NCBI GenBank assembly: GCA_001655195.1
Contig: LPNY01000139.1
Coordinates: 128,554 to 192,553, forward strand
DNA: 64,000 nucleotides
Direction: 5' to 3'
Source: Arcobacter sp. EP1
GTDB lineage: Bacteria; Campylobacterota; Campylobacteria; Campylobacterales; Arcobacteraceae
Positions 7,847-17,010 of this stretch are shown piece by piece. The notes under the pieces are model-generated. The model had not been told where the DNA came from. It was given only the letters and a program-made list of their open reading frames with translations, and ran no database searches. A program made the translations under genes and the position numbers. How positions within the stretch are numbered: position 1 is the stretch's first letter; each line of letters begins with the position of its first letter.

Positions 7847-9019
7847 TTTGTACGTATCGTTTGCGATAACATACTCTTCATTTGTAGGAATAACGTAGAT
7901 TTTTGTTTTTGAATTGTCAGAATTGATTTCTCTATTTTCATCACTTCTAACTTTGTTTTTGTCTTCGTCAATTTCAATTCCCATAAACTCCAATCCAGAA
8001 CATACTTTTTCTCGAATTAGGTCGGCATTTTCACCAATACCAGCGGTGAAACATACAGCATCCACACCTTCTAACATTCCTGCATATGAACAGATATATT
8101 TTTTGATACGATTACATTTCATATCAATTGTTGTTTTTGCTCTTTCATCACCATTTTCACATGCTTCAATAATCTCTCTTAAGTCTGAACTGATACCAGA
8201 AACACCTAAAAGACCTGATTTTTTATTGAGGTAGTTGACCGTTTCTTGTGCACTCATATCTTTTTTCTCCATAAGATATGAAAGTACTCCTGCATCAATG
8301 TCTCCAGAACGTGTTCCCATAATAAGTCCCTCTAAAGGAGTTAGTCCCATAGAAGTATCAATAGACTTTCCATCTCGAACTGCACACACAGAAGAACCAT
8401 TTCCTAAGTGACATACAATAACTTTTGAGTCCTCTTTATTGAGCATCTTTTTAGCTTCATTAGAGACATAGTAGTGACTTGTTCCATGGAATCCATATTT
8501 TCTTACTCCATGATTTTTATAATCTTCATAAGGAACAGCATACATATATGAACTTGCAGGCATTGTTTGGTGGAAAGCAGTATCAAATACAGCCACATTT
8601 GGTTTACCTGGTAGAATTTGTTGTGCGATCTCCATTCCCATGATATTTGCAGGATTGTGTAGTGGTGCTAAAGGAATGAGCTTTTTTAGTTTTGAAATAA
8701 CATCATCATTAACTATGACTGAACTGTTAAAGTATTCTCCCCCATGTACAACTCTATGTCCAATTGCTTGAATCTCTTCAATTGAATCAATGACTTTTCC
8801 TTCACCTTGAGTTAATGTCTCAATAACAATCTCAATTGCCTCTTTATGCGTTGGCATTGTAACATCAAGTTTAATTTTTTCGTCATTGGCTTCATGAACA
8901 AGTTTTCCATCAATTCCGATACGTTCACATAATCCTGTTGCTTTTACTTCAGCAGTTTCTGGATTCATAAGTTGATATTTAAGTGATGAGCTTCCTGCGT
9001 TTAAAACGAGTACTAACAT
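7832..9019 (-). CDS. Acetate kinase (copy 2, upstream of pta)
   Basis: 395 residues from the ATG at 9019, preceded by AAGGAC. An upstream in-frame start at 9058 would add 13 residues not found in the family. All key motifs are kept: LNAGSSSLKYQL, GHRVVHGGE, FDTAFHQTMP, GNGSSV, MGTRSGDIDAG, FTAGIGEN and NEEYVIAND. It differs from copy 1 throughout, for example IDMKCNRIKKYICSY against VDMIAYIIKKYVGSY, so the duplication is not recent. Both copies look active. It might prefer another short-chain acid such as propionate, but the sequence does not tell. Confidence 0.94.
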   Translation of the reverse strand: MLVLVLNAGSSSLKYQLMNPETAEVKATGLCERIGIDGKLVHEANDEKIKLDVTMPTHKEAIEIVIETLTQGEGKVIDSIEEIQAIGHRVVHGGEYFNSSVIVNDDVISKLKKLIPLAPLHNPANIMGMEIAQQILPGKPNVAVFDTAFHQTMPASSYMYAVPYEDYKNHGVRKYGFHGTSHYYVSNEAKKMLNKEDSKVIVCHLGNGSSVCAVRDGKSIDTSMGLTPLEGLIMGTRSGDIDAGVLSYLMEKKDMSAQETVNYLNKKSGLLGVSGISSDLREIIEACENGDERAKTTIDMKCNRIKKYICSYAGMLEGVDAVCFTAGIGENADLIREKVCSGLEFMGIEIDEDKNKVRSDENREINSDNSKTKIYVIPTNEEYVIANDTYKLTKA

Positions 9020-9093
9020 TTGCGTCCTTTTATGCAATATTTTGCAGTAGTATACCATAAGCGCATGTCAAAGATATGTCAAAATTGTGTTAG

Positions 9094-9121
9094 CCAAAGG
9101 TTAGGGAATTTTAACCTTTGG
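9094..9121 (-). terminator. Stem-loop overlapping the exonuclease stop
   Basis: CCAAAGGTTA (9094-9103) and TAACCTTTGG (9112-9121) make a perfect 10-bp stem with an 8-nt loop at the 3' end of the exonuclease gene. It resembles the hairpin at the end of the next gene downstream; no U-run follows. Confidence 0.5.
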
Positions 9122-9721
9122 TTTATTTTTAAGTGTTAAAAACATCATTGAAGTCATAATTGCATCGTTGAGTGCATCATGTTTACCCAGTTTTGGAATG
9201 GCTAGGTCTTGCATTATTGTATCAAATCGTAAGTCAATATTACTTTGAGGAATTTTCTCAATCTTGTAATCATGATAAATAGCAGAGACTTCAATAACCT
9301 TATTGGGAAGTTTAATCCCCAAACTATTTTTGATATATTTGTTGACCATTGCAACATCAAATTCAAGAAAGTAACCCACAAGAGCACGGTTGCCAATGAA
9401 CTGCAAAAACTCTTCAAGAACATCATCAATCTTTTCAGCCTCTTCTAAATCCATCTCTCTAATATGGTGTACTTTGATTGCCTCTTCTTGGATGCTAGTT
9501 TCTGGTTTAACAAACTTTACAAACTTTTTTGAAGCAACAATGGTATTGTCTTTGATTAAAACAGCACCAATAGAGATAATATCATCCTTTTGAACACTTA
9601 ACCCTGTTGTTTCACAATCAAAACAGATATATTCACCTTGTGTTGGTTTATCAAAAAGATAAAGATATCGTTCATCTTTGAGGTTTCGTTTATTAAAGTA
9701 GTTATTGATACTTCTAAACAT
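9101..9721 (-). CDS. DnaQ-like 3'-5' exonuclease (copy 1), partner of DUF294 protein
   Basis: 206 residues with a DEDDh exonuclease fold. Motif I is CFDCETTGLS (DxE), motif II lies in IGNRALVGYFLEFDVAM (D), and motif III is GKHDALNDA (HxxxxD). It lacks polymerase III epsilon features beyond the nuclease domain. Its start overlaps the DUF294 gene by 8 bp, so the two are coupled. In many proteobacteria such DUF294/exonuclease pairs sit beside acetate symporter genes, as here; their role in carboxylate use is not established. A paralog lies at 16378-17010. Confidence 0.9.
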   Translation of the reverse strand: MFRSINNYFNKRNLKDERYLYLFDKPTQGEYICFDCETTGLSVQKDDIISIGAVLIKDNTIVASKKFVKFVKPETSIQEEAIKVHHIREMDLEEAEKIDDVLEEFLQFIGNRALVGYFLEFDVAMVNKYIKNSLGIKLPNKVIEVSAIYHDYKIEKIPQSNIDLRFDTIMQDLAIPKLGKHDALNDAIMTSMMFLTLKNKPKVKIP

Positions 9722-11555
9722 AATTCAACTTATAATGATGTTCAAGCTTTTTCTTAAGCTTATTAATGATTTTAAAACTATCTTTAAGTAGATCTTTTTC
9801 CATAGTTGTTAAATTTTCAGGATTAATATAGTTATCAATTGTTTGACCAGCATCTAGTTTTTCTAAATTTGATTTGAGCTTCAGCGTATTTAAAAAGTTA
9901 AATGCCTCTGTCAATTCTGAGGCAAACTCCTCTTCAAGTTCTCCTAACTCTTTTAAGTCATTGATTCGTTTTAGAGTATTTGCTCTCATGAGTTTATGCT
10001 CTAAAGCTAACGTTCGAATACTTTGAACAAGGATAAAAATCCCACCTCTTTTAATATCAATTTCATTATCATGCTCTTTATCTTTTGAGTCGAAAACAAA
10101 ACCGTCAAAGAATCCTAACGGAACGTTAAAATCCATGATAATTTTTGCAAAATGCATGAAGAAACTAGCAGACGTTGAACCAATTTTAAAAATATGTTCT
10201 TTTAAAGATGTGAGTAACTCTCTGTTCCCTGATGCTGCAATTGCGTCATAAAAAATTGCTAGGTTCATAAAATTATCGCCACTTGGTTTAGTAATCCACT
10301 CAGTAATTAAGTCTTTAAATGGTTTATGTCTACGACACCAGTATGGGTTATTAACCATAATATTTCCATCACATCGAGGGAATCCAAAGTCTACAAGTGT
10401 TTCGGTGTATTCGTGAGTGAATTTTAAAATCTCTTCATCACTTACTTCACAATCATCTGCTATAATTAGGGCATTGTCTTGGTCAGTTTTGAGTATCTGT
10501 TCTCCTCGACCTTCACTTCCCATAACCACTAAACACGATTTCCCAATCAACCCTTCAGGTGCGAGTTTTTTAAAGAGTTTGTCCATAACTTTTCGGTTGA
10601 GTTGGTTAATAAGTTTTGAGATAAAGTCGACCTTTACTCCTTTTGCATTCAGAGATTTAATAATCTTTGTAAAACTCAACGATGCAACTTTTAGCTCTTC
10701 TAAGGTTTCTGCTTTGTCAATCTCATTAGAGACTGAGAATGTGTGTGTTGCAAAGAAAGAAGAGAGTGAAATTTGGTCAATGATTCCACAAATTTCTTCT
10801 TCACTGTTTTTGACTACCATACGTTTAAACCCATGTTTTGTCATAAGCAGTTGAGCATTAAATAAAAAGTCATTTTCACTCACATACATATTGACTGGAT
10901 TAGAAAGTTGTCCAACGTTATCATCAAAATCCATACGATTTAAGATAACTTTTTCTCTAAAATCAGAGTCCGTTACAATATGTATATTATTCTCATCATC
11001 TTTTAAAAGCAGAGTTGGAACCTTCTCTTTTTTGATAGTCGTAACTGCATCAAAAATTGAAGTATCAAAGGGCACAATAACCGCTCTATGAACATTTGCA
11101 TCTTTGACTTTTGCAACCATTAGGTTGGCAAGTTCTTTATCTTTTTCATTATTAATATTAGCATTAAGTTTTTGTGAAATACTTTGAAAGAAAAAACTCT
11201 CTAAGGTTGGGTTTTCATGTAAAGTTTTTACAAAGATTTTTCGAGGTAGTGCATAACAAATTGTCTCTTGAGCACATACAAAACTGTGCTTTGAGTAGTT
11301 TTCTACTAGTGAAATAGGATCAAAAAACTCATTGGTTGAAAAAATCGAACTCACTTCTTCATCAATTTTTTCTTGAACTAATCCTTTGATAATAAAAAAA
11401 AGAGAAGCAGGTTCTTCTCCTTGTTTTTGGATGGTTTCATCTTTTTTAAAGTAGACAATGTCAAGATTATCTGCAAACTCATCAAGTTGCGAACGGCTCA
11501 AGTTTTCAAAGGGGTGGATAGACTTAATAAACGTAGTGATTTCTAATAAACTCAT
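9714..11555 (-). CDS. DUF294 nucleotidyltransferase with cNMP-binding and CBS domains (copy 1)
   Basis: 613 residues. Order of domains: cyclic-nucleotide-binding-like fold (about 1-130, IVYFKKDETIQKQGEEPASLFFIIKG), a CBS pair (about 150-275), and a DUF294 nucleotidyltransferase around residue 350 (VMGSEGRGEQ, then TDQDNALI with the two metal Asp), followed by the DUF294 C-terminal helical region. Related to GlnD-type uridylyltransferases, so it may nucleotidylate a protein; the target is unknown. I chose ATG 11555 over GTG 11561. A full paralog with the same partner lies at 17010-18827. Confidence 0.9.
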   Translation of the reverse strand: MSLLEITTFIKSIHPFENLSRSQLDEFADNLDIVYFKKDETIQKQGEEPASLFFIIKGLVQEKIDEEVSSIFSTNEFFDPISLVENYSKHSFVCAQETICYALPRKIFVKTLHENPTLESFFFQSISQKLNANINNEKDKELANLMVAKVKDANVHRAVIVPFDTSIFDAVTTIKKEKVPTLLLKDDENNIHIVTDSDFREKVILNRMDFDDNVGQLSNPVNMYVSENDFLFNAQLLMTKHGFKRMVVKNSEEEICGIIDQISLSSFFATHTFSVSNEIDKAETLEELKVASLSFTKIIKSLNAKGVKVDFISKLINQLNRKVMDKLFKKLAPEGLIGKSCLVVMGSEGRGEQILKTDQDNALIIADDCEVSDEEILKFTHEYTETLVDFGFPRCDGNIMVNNPYWCRRHKPFKDLITEWITKPSGDNFMNLAIFYDAIAASGNRELLTSLKEHIFKIGSTSASFFMHFAKIIMDFNVPLGFFDGFVFDSKDKEHDNEIDIKRGGIFILVQSIRTLALEHKLMRANTLKRINDLKELGELEEEFASELTEAFNFLNTLKLKSNLEKLDAGQTIDNYINPENLTTMEKDLLKDSFKIINKLKKKLEHHYKLNYV

Positions 11556-11710
11556 AGGCACTCTTTTATGTTTTTTCTACTTAATTTATAAGCAGTTGTT
11601 ATTAATAAGTTTAACTAAAAGTGAATAATATTGTTATTATTTTTTGAAAGAAAATTTAAAAAAAATATGTTTTTTTTGAGAAACATTTTGATTTTTATGT
11701 TCTGTAGTTT

Positions 11711-11809
11711 ACTATCAAAGGAGATAACTCCTTTGATAGTTTAATCCCAAGTTTTTTTGGGTGATAACCTATGTTTTTAGGTTATATTAACAAAGTGTAA
11801 AAACTTTGT
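11711..11809. repeat. Array of four consecutive stem-loops
   Basis: Four perfect inverted repeats follow one another in 99 bp: 11711-11723/11728-11740 (13 bp, loop ATAA), 11746-11750/11757-11761 (5 bp), 11764-11771/11778-11785 (8 bp) and 11790-11796/11803-11809 (7 bp). They lie between the end of the first ActP-like gene and the DUF294 gene. They may act as terminators, 3'-end stabilisers or a processed small RNA; none is followed by a clear U-run on minus. The remainder of 11556-11710 is AT-rich with no other signal. Confidence 0.75.
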
Positions 11810-11810
11810 T

Positions 11811-13460
11811 TTAGTGATCAACTGCACCTTCTGCACCGATACCTGTATTTGCTCGAACATTTTGTGCTCTAAAGTATTCTTTTTCATCTCGACCTCTTTG
11901 AGAGTTATCTGTTTTAGAAAAGAACCAAATACCAAGGAATGCTACAGTAACAGAGAATAATGCTGGGTGTTTATAAGGGAATAATGCTTCTGCATTTCCT
12001 AAAATTTGTACCCATACAATTGGTCCAATAATTACTAGTGTTATTGCTGTAAGTAAACCAGCAAGACCACCTAAGAAAGCACCTCTTGTTGTTAATCCAC
12101 TCCAGTAAATTGATAGGAAAAGAATTGGGAAGTTTGCAGATGCTGCAATACCAAATGCTAATCCAACCATGTAGGCAATGTTTTGTGATTCAAAGGCAAT
12201 ACCTAAAATAACACCTACTAAACCAACAATAACAACTGTGATTCGTGAAATTTTAACAACTTGCTCATCTGTTGCATCAGGATTAATTACATTTGAGTAA
12301 AGGTCATGTGAAATTGCAGATGCTCCTGCTAAAGTCAGACCCGATACAACTGCTAAAATTGTTGCAAATGCAACCGCAGAAATGAATCCTAAGAATGCGT
12401 TTCCACCTAACATATGTGATAAGTGAATTGATGCCATATTATTTCCACCGAACAGTTTACCATCTACAAAGTATTGTGAACCTTCTGGTGAATTTAAGAA
12501 TGCAATAGCTCCTAGCCCAACAATAGTAATAATGATCCAGAAGTAACCAACAAATCCAGTTGCGTAAACAACAGATTTTCTAGCTTCTCGTGCATTTCCA
12601 ACCGTAAAGAATCTCATAAGTACGTGTGGAAGACCAGCAGTACCAAGCATAAGTGCCATACCAAGTGAGATAGCTGAAATAGGATCAGAAATAAATCCAC
12701 CTGGTGCTAAGATTGACTCACCTGCTGTGTGGTTATTAGCTGCCGTTGAAGCTAATGATTCAAAGTTAAACCCAAATTGGTAAAGAACCATAATGGCCAT
12801 AAATGATACACCAGTTAAAAGTAAACATGCTTTAATGATTTGAACCCAAGTAGTTGCTAGCATCCCACCAAAAGTTACATAAATAATCATCATAACACCA
12901 ACTAAAATAACTGCGTACTCATACTCCATACCAAAAAGTACTTGAATCAGTTTACCAGCTCCTACCATTTGTGCAATTAGGTATAAAACTACAACTGAAA
13001 TTGTACCAAATGCTGCAAGGGTTCGAATCTCTTTTTGCCCAAGTCGATATGCCGCAATATCTGCAAATGTAAATTTACCTAAGTTTCTTAATTTCTCAGC
13101 CATGAAGAAAAGAATAATTGGCCAACCAACAAGGAAAGATACTGCATAAATAACACCATCGTAACCTTTTAAATAGATAAGTCCAGATACACCAAGGAAA
13201 GCAGCAGCACTCATGTAGTCACCTGCAATTGCTAAACCATTTTGGAAACCTGTAATTCCTCCACCTGCTGTATAGAAATCAGATGCAGACTTTGTTCTTC
13301 TTGCAGCCCAAACTGTTAAACCTAACGTGAAAACAATAAAAGCAAAAAACATAATAATTGCAGGAATATTAAGTTCTCTTTTAGTTGCTTCAAACGTTGC
13401 ATCACCTGCTGCAAAAGCAGCGATGGCAAAAATTGAGATAATCGCTAATATTCGTAACAT
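11811..13460 (-). CDS. ActP-type cation/acetate symporter (copy 1)
   Basis: 549 residues of the solute:sodium symporter family with about 13 membrane segments and a cleavable-looking hydrophobic N-terminus, as in E. coli ActP. Family marks: [29 protein letters not shown] (first helix), [16 protein letters not shown], and [19 protein letters not shown]. It should import acetate or a related short-chain acid with Na+ or H+ across the inner membrane. Its ATG overlaps the DUF485 stop (TAATG at 13458-13462). A close paralog lies at 14157-15809. Confidence 0.93.
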   Translation of the reverse strand: MLRILAIISIFAIAAFAAGDATFEATKRELNIPAIIMFFAFIVFTLGLTVWAARRTKSASDFYTAGGGITGFQNGLAIAGDYMSAAAFLGVSGLIYLKGYDGVIYAVSFLVGWPIILFFMAEKLRNLGKFTFADIAAYRLGQKEIRTLAAFGTISVVVLYLIAQMVGAGKLIQVLFGMEYEYAVILVGVMMIIYVTFGGMLATTWVQIIKACLLLTGVSFMAIMVLYQFGFNFESLASTAANNHTAGESILAPGGFISDPISAISLGMALMLGTAGLPHVLMRFFTVGNAREARKSVVYATGFVGYFWIIITIVGLGAIAFLNSPEGSQYFVDGKLFGGNNMASIHLSHMLGGNAFLGFISAVAFATILAVVSGLTLAGASAISHDLYSNVINPDATDEQVVKISRITVVIVGLVGVILGIAFESQNIAYMVGLAFGIAASANFPILFLSIYWSGLTTRGAFLGGLAGLLTAITLVIIGPIVWVQILGNAEALFPYKHPALFSVTVAFLGIWFFSKTDNSQRGRDEKEYFRAQNVRANTGIGAEGAVDH

Positions 13461-13774
13461 TACACTAGATCCTTTACATCTTTCTTAATTTCTTCGTTTA
13501 AATCTTCAAACTCACCATTTGCTTTTCGTACGTAAATGATTGTTGTGATAAAACTAATTACTAAGATTGCTAATGCAATAGGAAATGCTACGGTTGTAAC
13601 ACCATCTCCGATTTTTGTTGCTAAAAGCTCCTTGTTAAATGCAATTGTTAAAATATATGCATAAAACATTACAAGTACAAATACCCCTAATTTAATACCG
13701 AGGCTATTTTTTTTCTCAACTAGCTCTTGGTATTTAGGATTATTTTCAATCCGTTCTACTAATTCGTCCTTCAT
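13460..13774 (-). CDS. DUF485 small membrane protein (YjcH-like), copy 1
   Basis: 104 residues from the ATG at 13774, which follows GGAGGA; the upstream start at 13804 would add an untypical MVIIFSWEEE. Two membrane helices ([18 protein letters not shown] and [22 protein letters not shown]) are joined by a short loop, with a charged C-terminal tail. DUF485 proteins are encoded directly before ActP-type symporters (yjcH-actP in E. coli) and are thought to act with them. It is coupled to the symporter by TAATG. Confidence 0.9.
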   Translation of the reverse strand: MKDELVERIENNPKYQELVEKKNSLGIKLGVFVLVMFYAYILTIAFNKELLATKIGDGVTTVAFPIALAILVISFITTIIYVRKANGEFEDLNEEIKKDVKDLV

Positions 13775-13837
13775 CTCTTCCTCCCATGAAAATATGATGA
13801 CCATATTGAAAAGTTTTTCTAATAATTACTCTATTAA

Positions 13838-13855
13838 TAGCATTAACGTAGCAAT
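13838..13855 (-). promoter_or_regulatory. Acetate-island box at symporter operon 1: ATTGCTA-N4-AATGCTA
   Basis: On the minus strand ATTGCTA-CGTT-AATGCTA with 11-bp period, 64 bp before the DUF485 start. The spacer CGTT is identical in the box at 16313. Confidence 0.65.
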
Positions 13856-14019
13856 TTTATTAAAATCACTTTATTATAAGCGAAGTTTTTTTTTAAATAC
13901 ATTAATTTTGTACAAATAAATTGTAAATTTATAAATATGTAACAAAAAGAATAGAATATGAAATGCCTATTTTTAGGGCTTTATGGTCTATTATTGTTCA
14001 TTTATAAAGAACTAAGTGA

Positions 14020-14041
14020 ATAATTGTACTATAATTGTACA
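14020..14041. promoter_or_regulatory. ATAATTGTAC direct repeat (TGTACW-N5-TGTACA, copy 2)
   Basis: ATAATTGTAC occurs at 14020-14029 and again at 14031-14040, an 11-bp period; TGTACT begins at 14025 and TGTACA at 14036. It is 251 bp before the first DUF485 start, a distance like that of the copies near pta and mqo. Confidence 0.45.
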
Positions 14042-14122
14042 TTTATGAGTTATATTACTTTAAAAGTTAGTTTTTCTAATAATTTGGAAGATATAAGTGA
14101 ATCAAATGTTTATTATAAGTGA

Positions 14123-14150
14123 TACTAAAGAGAGGATTCTCTCTTTAGTA
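14123..14150 (-). terminator. Stem-loop after symporter copy 2
   Basis: TACTAAAGAGAG (14123-14134) and CTCTCTTTAGTA (14139-14150) form a perfect 12-bp stem with a GATT loop right after the stop codon of the gene ending at 14157. A U-run is lacking. Confidence 0.6.
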
Positions 14151-14156
14151 TAAGTT

Positions 14157-15809
14157 TTAGTGCTCAACAGCGCCGTCTGAACCAAAACCAGTTTCAGCTC
14201 GAACACTTTGTGCCTCAAAAGCTTTAATTTCATCTTTTGCTCTTTGCGATTTGTCAGTAATTGAGAAGAACCAAATACCAATAAATGCTACAGAAACAGA
14301 GAATAATGCAGGGTGTTTATAAGGGAAAATTGCTTCAGCGTTTCCTAATACAGAAACCCATACAACTGGACCAAGAACTACTAAGACTACAGCTGTAATT
14401 AATCCTAAGAATCCACCAATAAATGCACCTCTTGTTGTCAATTTAGACCAGTAAATTGATAAGAAAAGAATAGGGAAGTTTGCAGATGCTGCAATAGCAA
14501 ATGCAAGACCAACCATAAATGCAATATTTTGATGTTCAAATGCAATACCAAGTAATACACCAATCACACCAATAATAACTACAGATCTTTTAGATACAGC
14601 AATCTCTTTAGCTTCGTCTGCTTTTCCATTACAAATTACATTAGAGTAAATATCATGAGAAATTGCAGATGCTCCTGCAAGTGTAAGTCCAGATACAACT
14701 GCTAAAATAGTAGCAAATGCAACTGCTGAAATAAATCCTAAGAAAATATCTCCACCTACTACATGTGATAAGTGAATTGCAGCCATATTATTTCCACCAA
14801 ATAGTTTTCCATCAACAAAGTATGCAGCACCTGCATCAGAGTTTAAGAAAACAATTGCTCCAAGACCAATGATTGCAATTACTAAGTAGAAGTAACCAAT
14901 AAAACCAGTTGCGTATACAACAGATTTTCTAGCTTCTTTAGCATTTCCAACTGTAAAGAATCTCATAAGTACGTGTGGTAAACCAGCAGTACCCAGCATA
15001 AGTGCAAGACCTAATGAAATTGCAGAGATAGGATCGGATATAAAGCCACCAGGTGCCATAATATCTTGACCTAATTTATGTGTTTCAACTGCTTTTGTTG
15101 CTAATTGCGTAAAGTCAAAGTTGAAATGATTTAAAACCATGATACCCATAAATGTAACACCAGACAGTAATAATACTGCTTTGATAATTTGTACCCAAGT
15201 AGTTGCAAGCATACCACCAAAAGTTACATAAATAATCATCATAACACCAACTAAGATTACTGCATATTCATACTCTAAACCAAATAGTACTTGAATCAGT
15301 TTTCCTGATCCAACCATTTGAGCAATTAAGTATAAAGTAACAACAGATAGTGATCCAAATGCGGCTAATGTTCTAATCTCTTTTGCCGCAAGTCTAAATG
15401 CTGCAATATCAGCAAATGTAAACTTACCTAAGTTTCTTAACTTTTCAGCCATTAAGAAAAGAATTACGGGCCAACCTACAAGGAAACCAACCGCATAAAC
15501 TAATCCATCATAACCTTTTAAATATACAAGTCCTGAAAGCCCTAAGAATGATGCAGCTGACATGTAGTCACCCGCAATTGCCATACCATTTTGAAAACCA
15601 GAAATTCCTCCACCAGCTGTGTAAAAGTCACTTGCTGATTTTGTTCTTTGTGCTGCCCAATAAGTAATACCTAATGTACCACCAATAAAAATAAAGAACA
15701 TAACAATAGCAGGAATATTGATTTCTCTCTTAGATGCTTCAAATGATGCGTCACCTGCTGCAAACATTGCAACTGCAAAAATTGAAATAAGTGCTAAAAT
15801 TCTTAACAT
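14157..15809 (-). CDS. ActP-type cation/acetate symporter (copy 2)
   Basis: 550 residues, closely alike to the gene at 11811-13460 over the whole length ([71 protein letters not shown]). About 13 membrane helices; probable inner-membrane importer of acetate or another small monocarboxylate. It is coupled to its own DUF485 gene by a shared base. Two such complete pairs in tandem point to duplication, perhaps with different affinities or substrates; this is inference. Confidence 0.93.
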   Translation of the reverse strand: MLRILALISIFAVAMFAAGDASFEASKREINIPAIVMFFIFIGGTLGITYWAAQRTKSASDFYTAGGGISGFQNGMAIAGDYMSAASFLGLSGLVYLKGYDGLVYAVGFLVGWPVILFLMAEKLRNLGKFTFADIAAFRLAAKEIRTLAAFGSLSVVTLYLIAQMVGSGKLIQVLFGLEYEYAVILVGVMMIIYVTFGGMLATTWVQIIKAVLLLSGVTFMGIMVLNHFNFDFTQLATKAVETHKLGQDIMAPGGFISDPISAISLGLALMLGTAGLPHVLMRFFTVGNAKEARKSVVYATGFIGYFYLVIAIIGLGAIVFLNSDAGAAYFVDGKLFGGNNMAAIHLSHVVGGDIFLGFISAVAFATILAVVSGLTLAGASAISHDIYSNVICNGKADEAKEIAVSKRSVVIIGVIGVLLGIAFEHQNIAFMVGLAFAIAASANFPILFLSIYWSKLTTRGAFIGGFLGLITAVVLVVLGPVVWVSVLGNAEAIFPYKHPALFSVSVAFIGIWFFSITDKSQRAKDEIKAFEAQSVRAETGFGSDGAVEH

Positions 15810-16123
15810 TATAATAGTTCCTTTACGTCTTCTCTTACTTTATCAGTCAAATCTTCAAACTCATTATTCGCTCTTTTTACGTAGATTAATGTAGTAATGA
15901 AGCTGATAATAATAATTGCAGCTGCAACAGGAAATGCTATAGTCATAACACCTTCACCAATTTTTGTTCCTAAAACTGTTGGGTTAAATGCAATAGTTAA
16001 AATATATGTGTAAAACATAACTAATACAAATATTCCTAGTTTTAATGCAAAACTGGTTCTCTTCTTCACTAACGCCTGATAATTAGGGTTAGCTTTAATT
16101 CGCTCGACTAATTCGTCATTCAT
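15809..16123 (-). CDS. DUF485 small membrane protein (YjcH-like), copy 2
   Basis: 104 residues with two membrane helices ([40 protein letters not shown]) and the same ends as copy 1 ([18 protein letters not shown]...REDVKELL). A strong GGGGAGGAAG Shine-Dalgarno precedes the ATG. It is the first gene of the second symporter operon and is preceded by two TAGCATT-type boxes. Confidence 0.9.
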   Translation of the reverse strand: MNDELVERIKANPNYQALVKKRTSFALKLGIFVLVMFYTYILTIAFNPTVLGTKIGEGVMTIAFPVAAAIIIISFITTLIYVKRANNEFEDLTDKVREDVKELL

Positions 16124-16183
16124 ACTTCTTCCTCCCCAGGATTAAATTATTCTAAATGCGTAACACCTTTGTAGTTAACATCG

Positions 16184-16201
16184 TAGCATTAACATAGCAT
16201 C
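16184..16201 (-). promoter_or_regulatory. Acetate-island box at symporter operon 2, proximal: GATGCTA-N4-AATGCTA
   Basis: On minus GATGCTA-TGTT-AATGCTA, 11-bp period, 61 bp before the DUF485 copy-2 start. A minus-strand TATAAT at 16215-16220 lies upstream of it, so this proximal site may act differently from the distal one. Confidence 0.6.
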
Positions 16202-16248
16202 TAAAAACAGTACAATTATACTTAGAAATAATTACATACTCCTATCTG

Positions 16249-16270
16249 AAGGGTATTTTAAGGGTAATTT
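16249..16270. repeat. AAGGGTA direct repeat with 11-bp period
   Basis: AAGGGTATTTT at 16249-16259 is followed at once by AAGGGTAATTT at 16260-16270. It sits between the two TAGCATT-type boxes of symporter operon 2 and has the geometry of a response-regulator site, but no second occurrence was noticed. Confidence 0.45.
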
Positions 16271-16312
16271 AAGATTGGGCCATGTTTCGGTAACCTTCTG
16301 ACACAGAAAGCA

Positions 16313-16341
16313 TAGCATTAACGTAGCATTATAGTGACATT
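16313..16341 (-). promoter_or_regulatory. Acetate-island box at symporter operon 2, distal; perfect repeat plus third half-site
   Basis: TAGCATT at 16313-16319 and 16324-16330 are identical, joined by AACG; a third, weaker unit TGACATT follows in register at 16335-16341. This is the best copy of the motif in the window. It lies 190 bp before the DUF485 copy-2 start, between the preceding exonuclease gene and the promoter. Confidence 0.7.
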
Positions 16342-16377
16342 TTTAGGGGCAAAGAAAAGCTGTTACTTTTCTTTACT

Positions 16378-17010
16378 CTAACCTTTATAAAAAGTTGAAT
16401 TAGCGGGGGTAAGTTCTTTGACTTTTAAGAACATCATTGAGGTCATAATTGCATCATTTAATGCATCATGTTTTCCAAGTTCTGGAATATCAAGTTCTGT
16501 CATAATCGTATCAAATTTTAAGTCAACGAACTCATATTCAGAGTTTTTTGGTCGTGTTTTATAGTACATTGAGCTGACTTCAATAGAGTGATTTGGAAGT
16601 TTTATTCCAATATATTGTTTAGTGTACTTGGAAATCATTGCCATATCAAATTTGATATAATATCCAACAATGGTACGATTACCTATAAATTCTAATAATT
16701 CCATAATGGCAACTTTAGGTTCAACAGCATTTTCTAAGTCAATGGGTCTAATATGATGAATTTTAATTGACTCTTCTGTGACATTTTTTGATGGCTTAAC
16801 AAAGATGTTTAATGTTTTTCTCATAAGAACTTTATTATCTTTGATAATCACTGCACCAATGGATAAAATCTCATCTTTTTTAGGATTTAATCCAGTTGTC
16901 TCACAATCTAAACAGACAAACTCATCTTTAGGAGGAGTATCAAAAAGATACTCATACTTTTTGTCAGTTAGCTTCTTTTTTTGCCAATTTTTTAGGAATT
17001 CTTTAATCAT
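16378..17010 (-). CDS. DnaQ-like 3'-5' exonuclease (copy 2), partner of DUF294 protein
   Basis: 210 residues; DEDDh exonuclease with CLDCETTGLNPKKDEILSIGA (motif I), IGNRTIVGYYIKFDMAM (motif II) and GKHDALNDAIMTSMMF (motif III). It is a paralog of the gene at 9101-9721 over the full length. The stop of the DUF294 gene overlaps its start by one base (position 17010). Its role beside acetate symporters is not known. Confidence 0.9.
   Translation of the reverse strand: MIKEFLKNWQKKKLTDKKYEYLFDTPPKDEFVCLDCETTGLNPKKDEILSIGAVIIKDNKVLMRKTLNIFVKPSKNVTEESIKIHHIRPIDLENAVEPKVAIMELLEFIGNRTIVGYYIKFDMAMISKYTKQYIGIKLPNHSIEVSSMYYKTRPKNSEYEFVDLKFDTIMTELDIPELGKHDALNDAIMTSMMFLKVKELTPANSTFYKG

Larger units (their letters stand above)
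13775..14156. other. 382-bp intergenic region between the two DUF485/symporter operons
   Basis: No gene is seen. From the DUF485 start outward it holds a TAGCATT-type box (13838-13855), AT-rich DNA with no further signal to about 14010, a TGTACT/TGTACA direct repeat (14020-14041), and a 12-bp hairpin at 14123-14150 at the end of the second symporter gene. It therefore looks like a terminator plus a long regulated promoter region for the first symporter operon. Confidence 0.6.

Noticed and set aside
13908-13926. TTGTAC and TTGTAA as an additional TGTACA-type repeat
   Set aside because: Their spacing is 13 bp, not 11, and the second unit is imperfect.
16209-16225. TATAATTGTACT on minus near symporter operon 2, like the ATAATTGTAC repeats
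   Set aside because: Only one unit is present; it is better read as a -10 box than as a further copy of the TGTACA motif.
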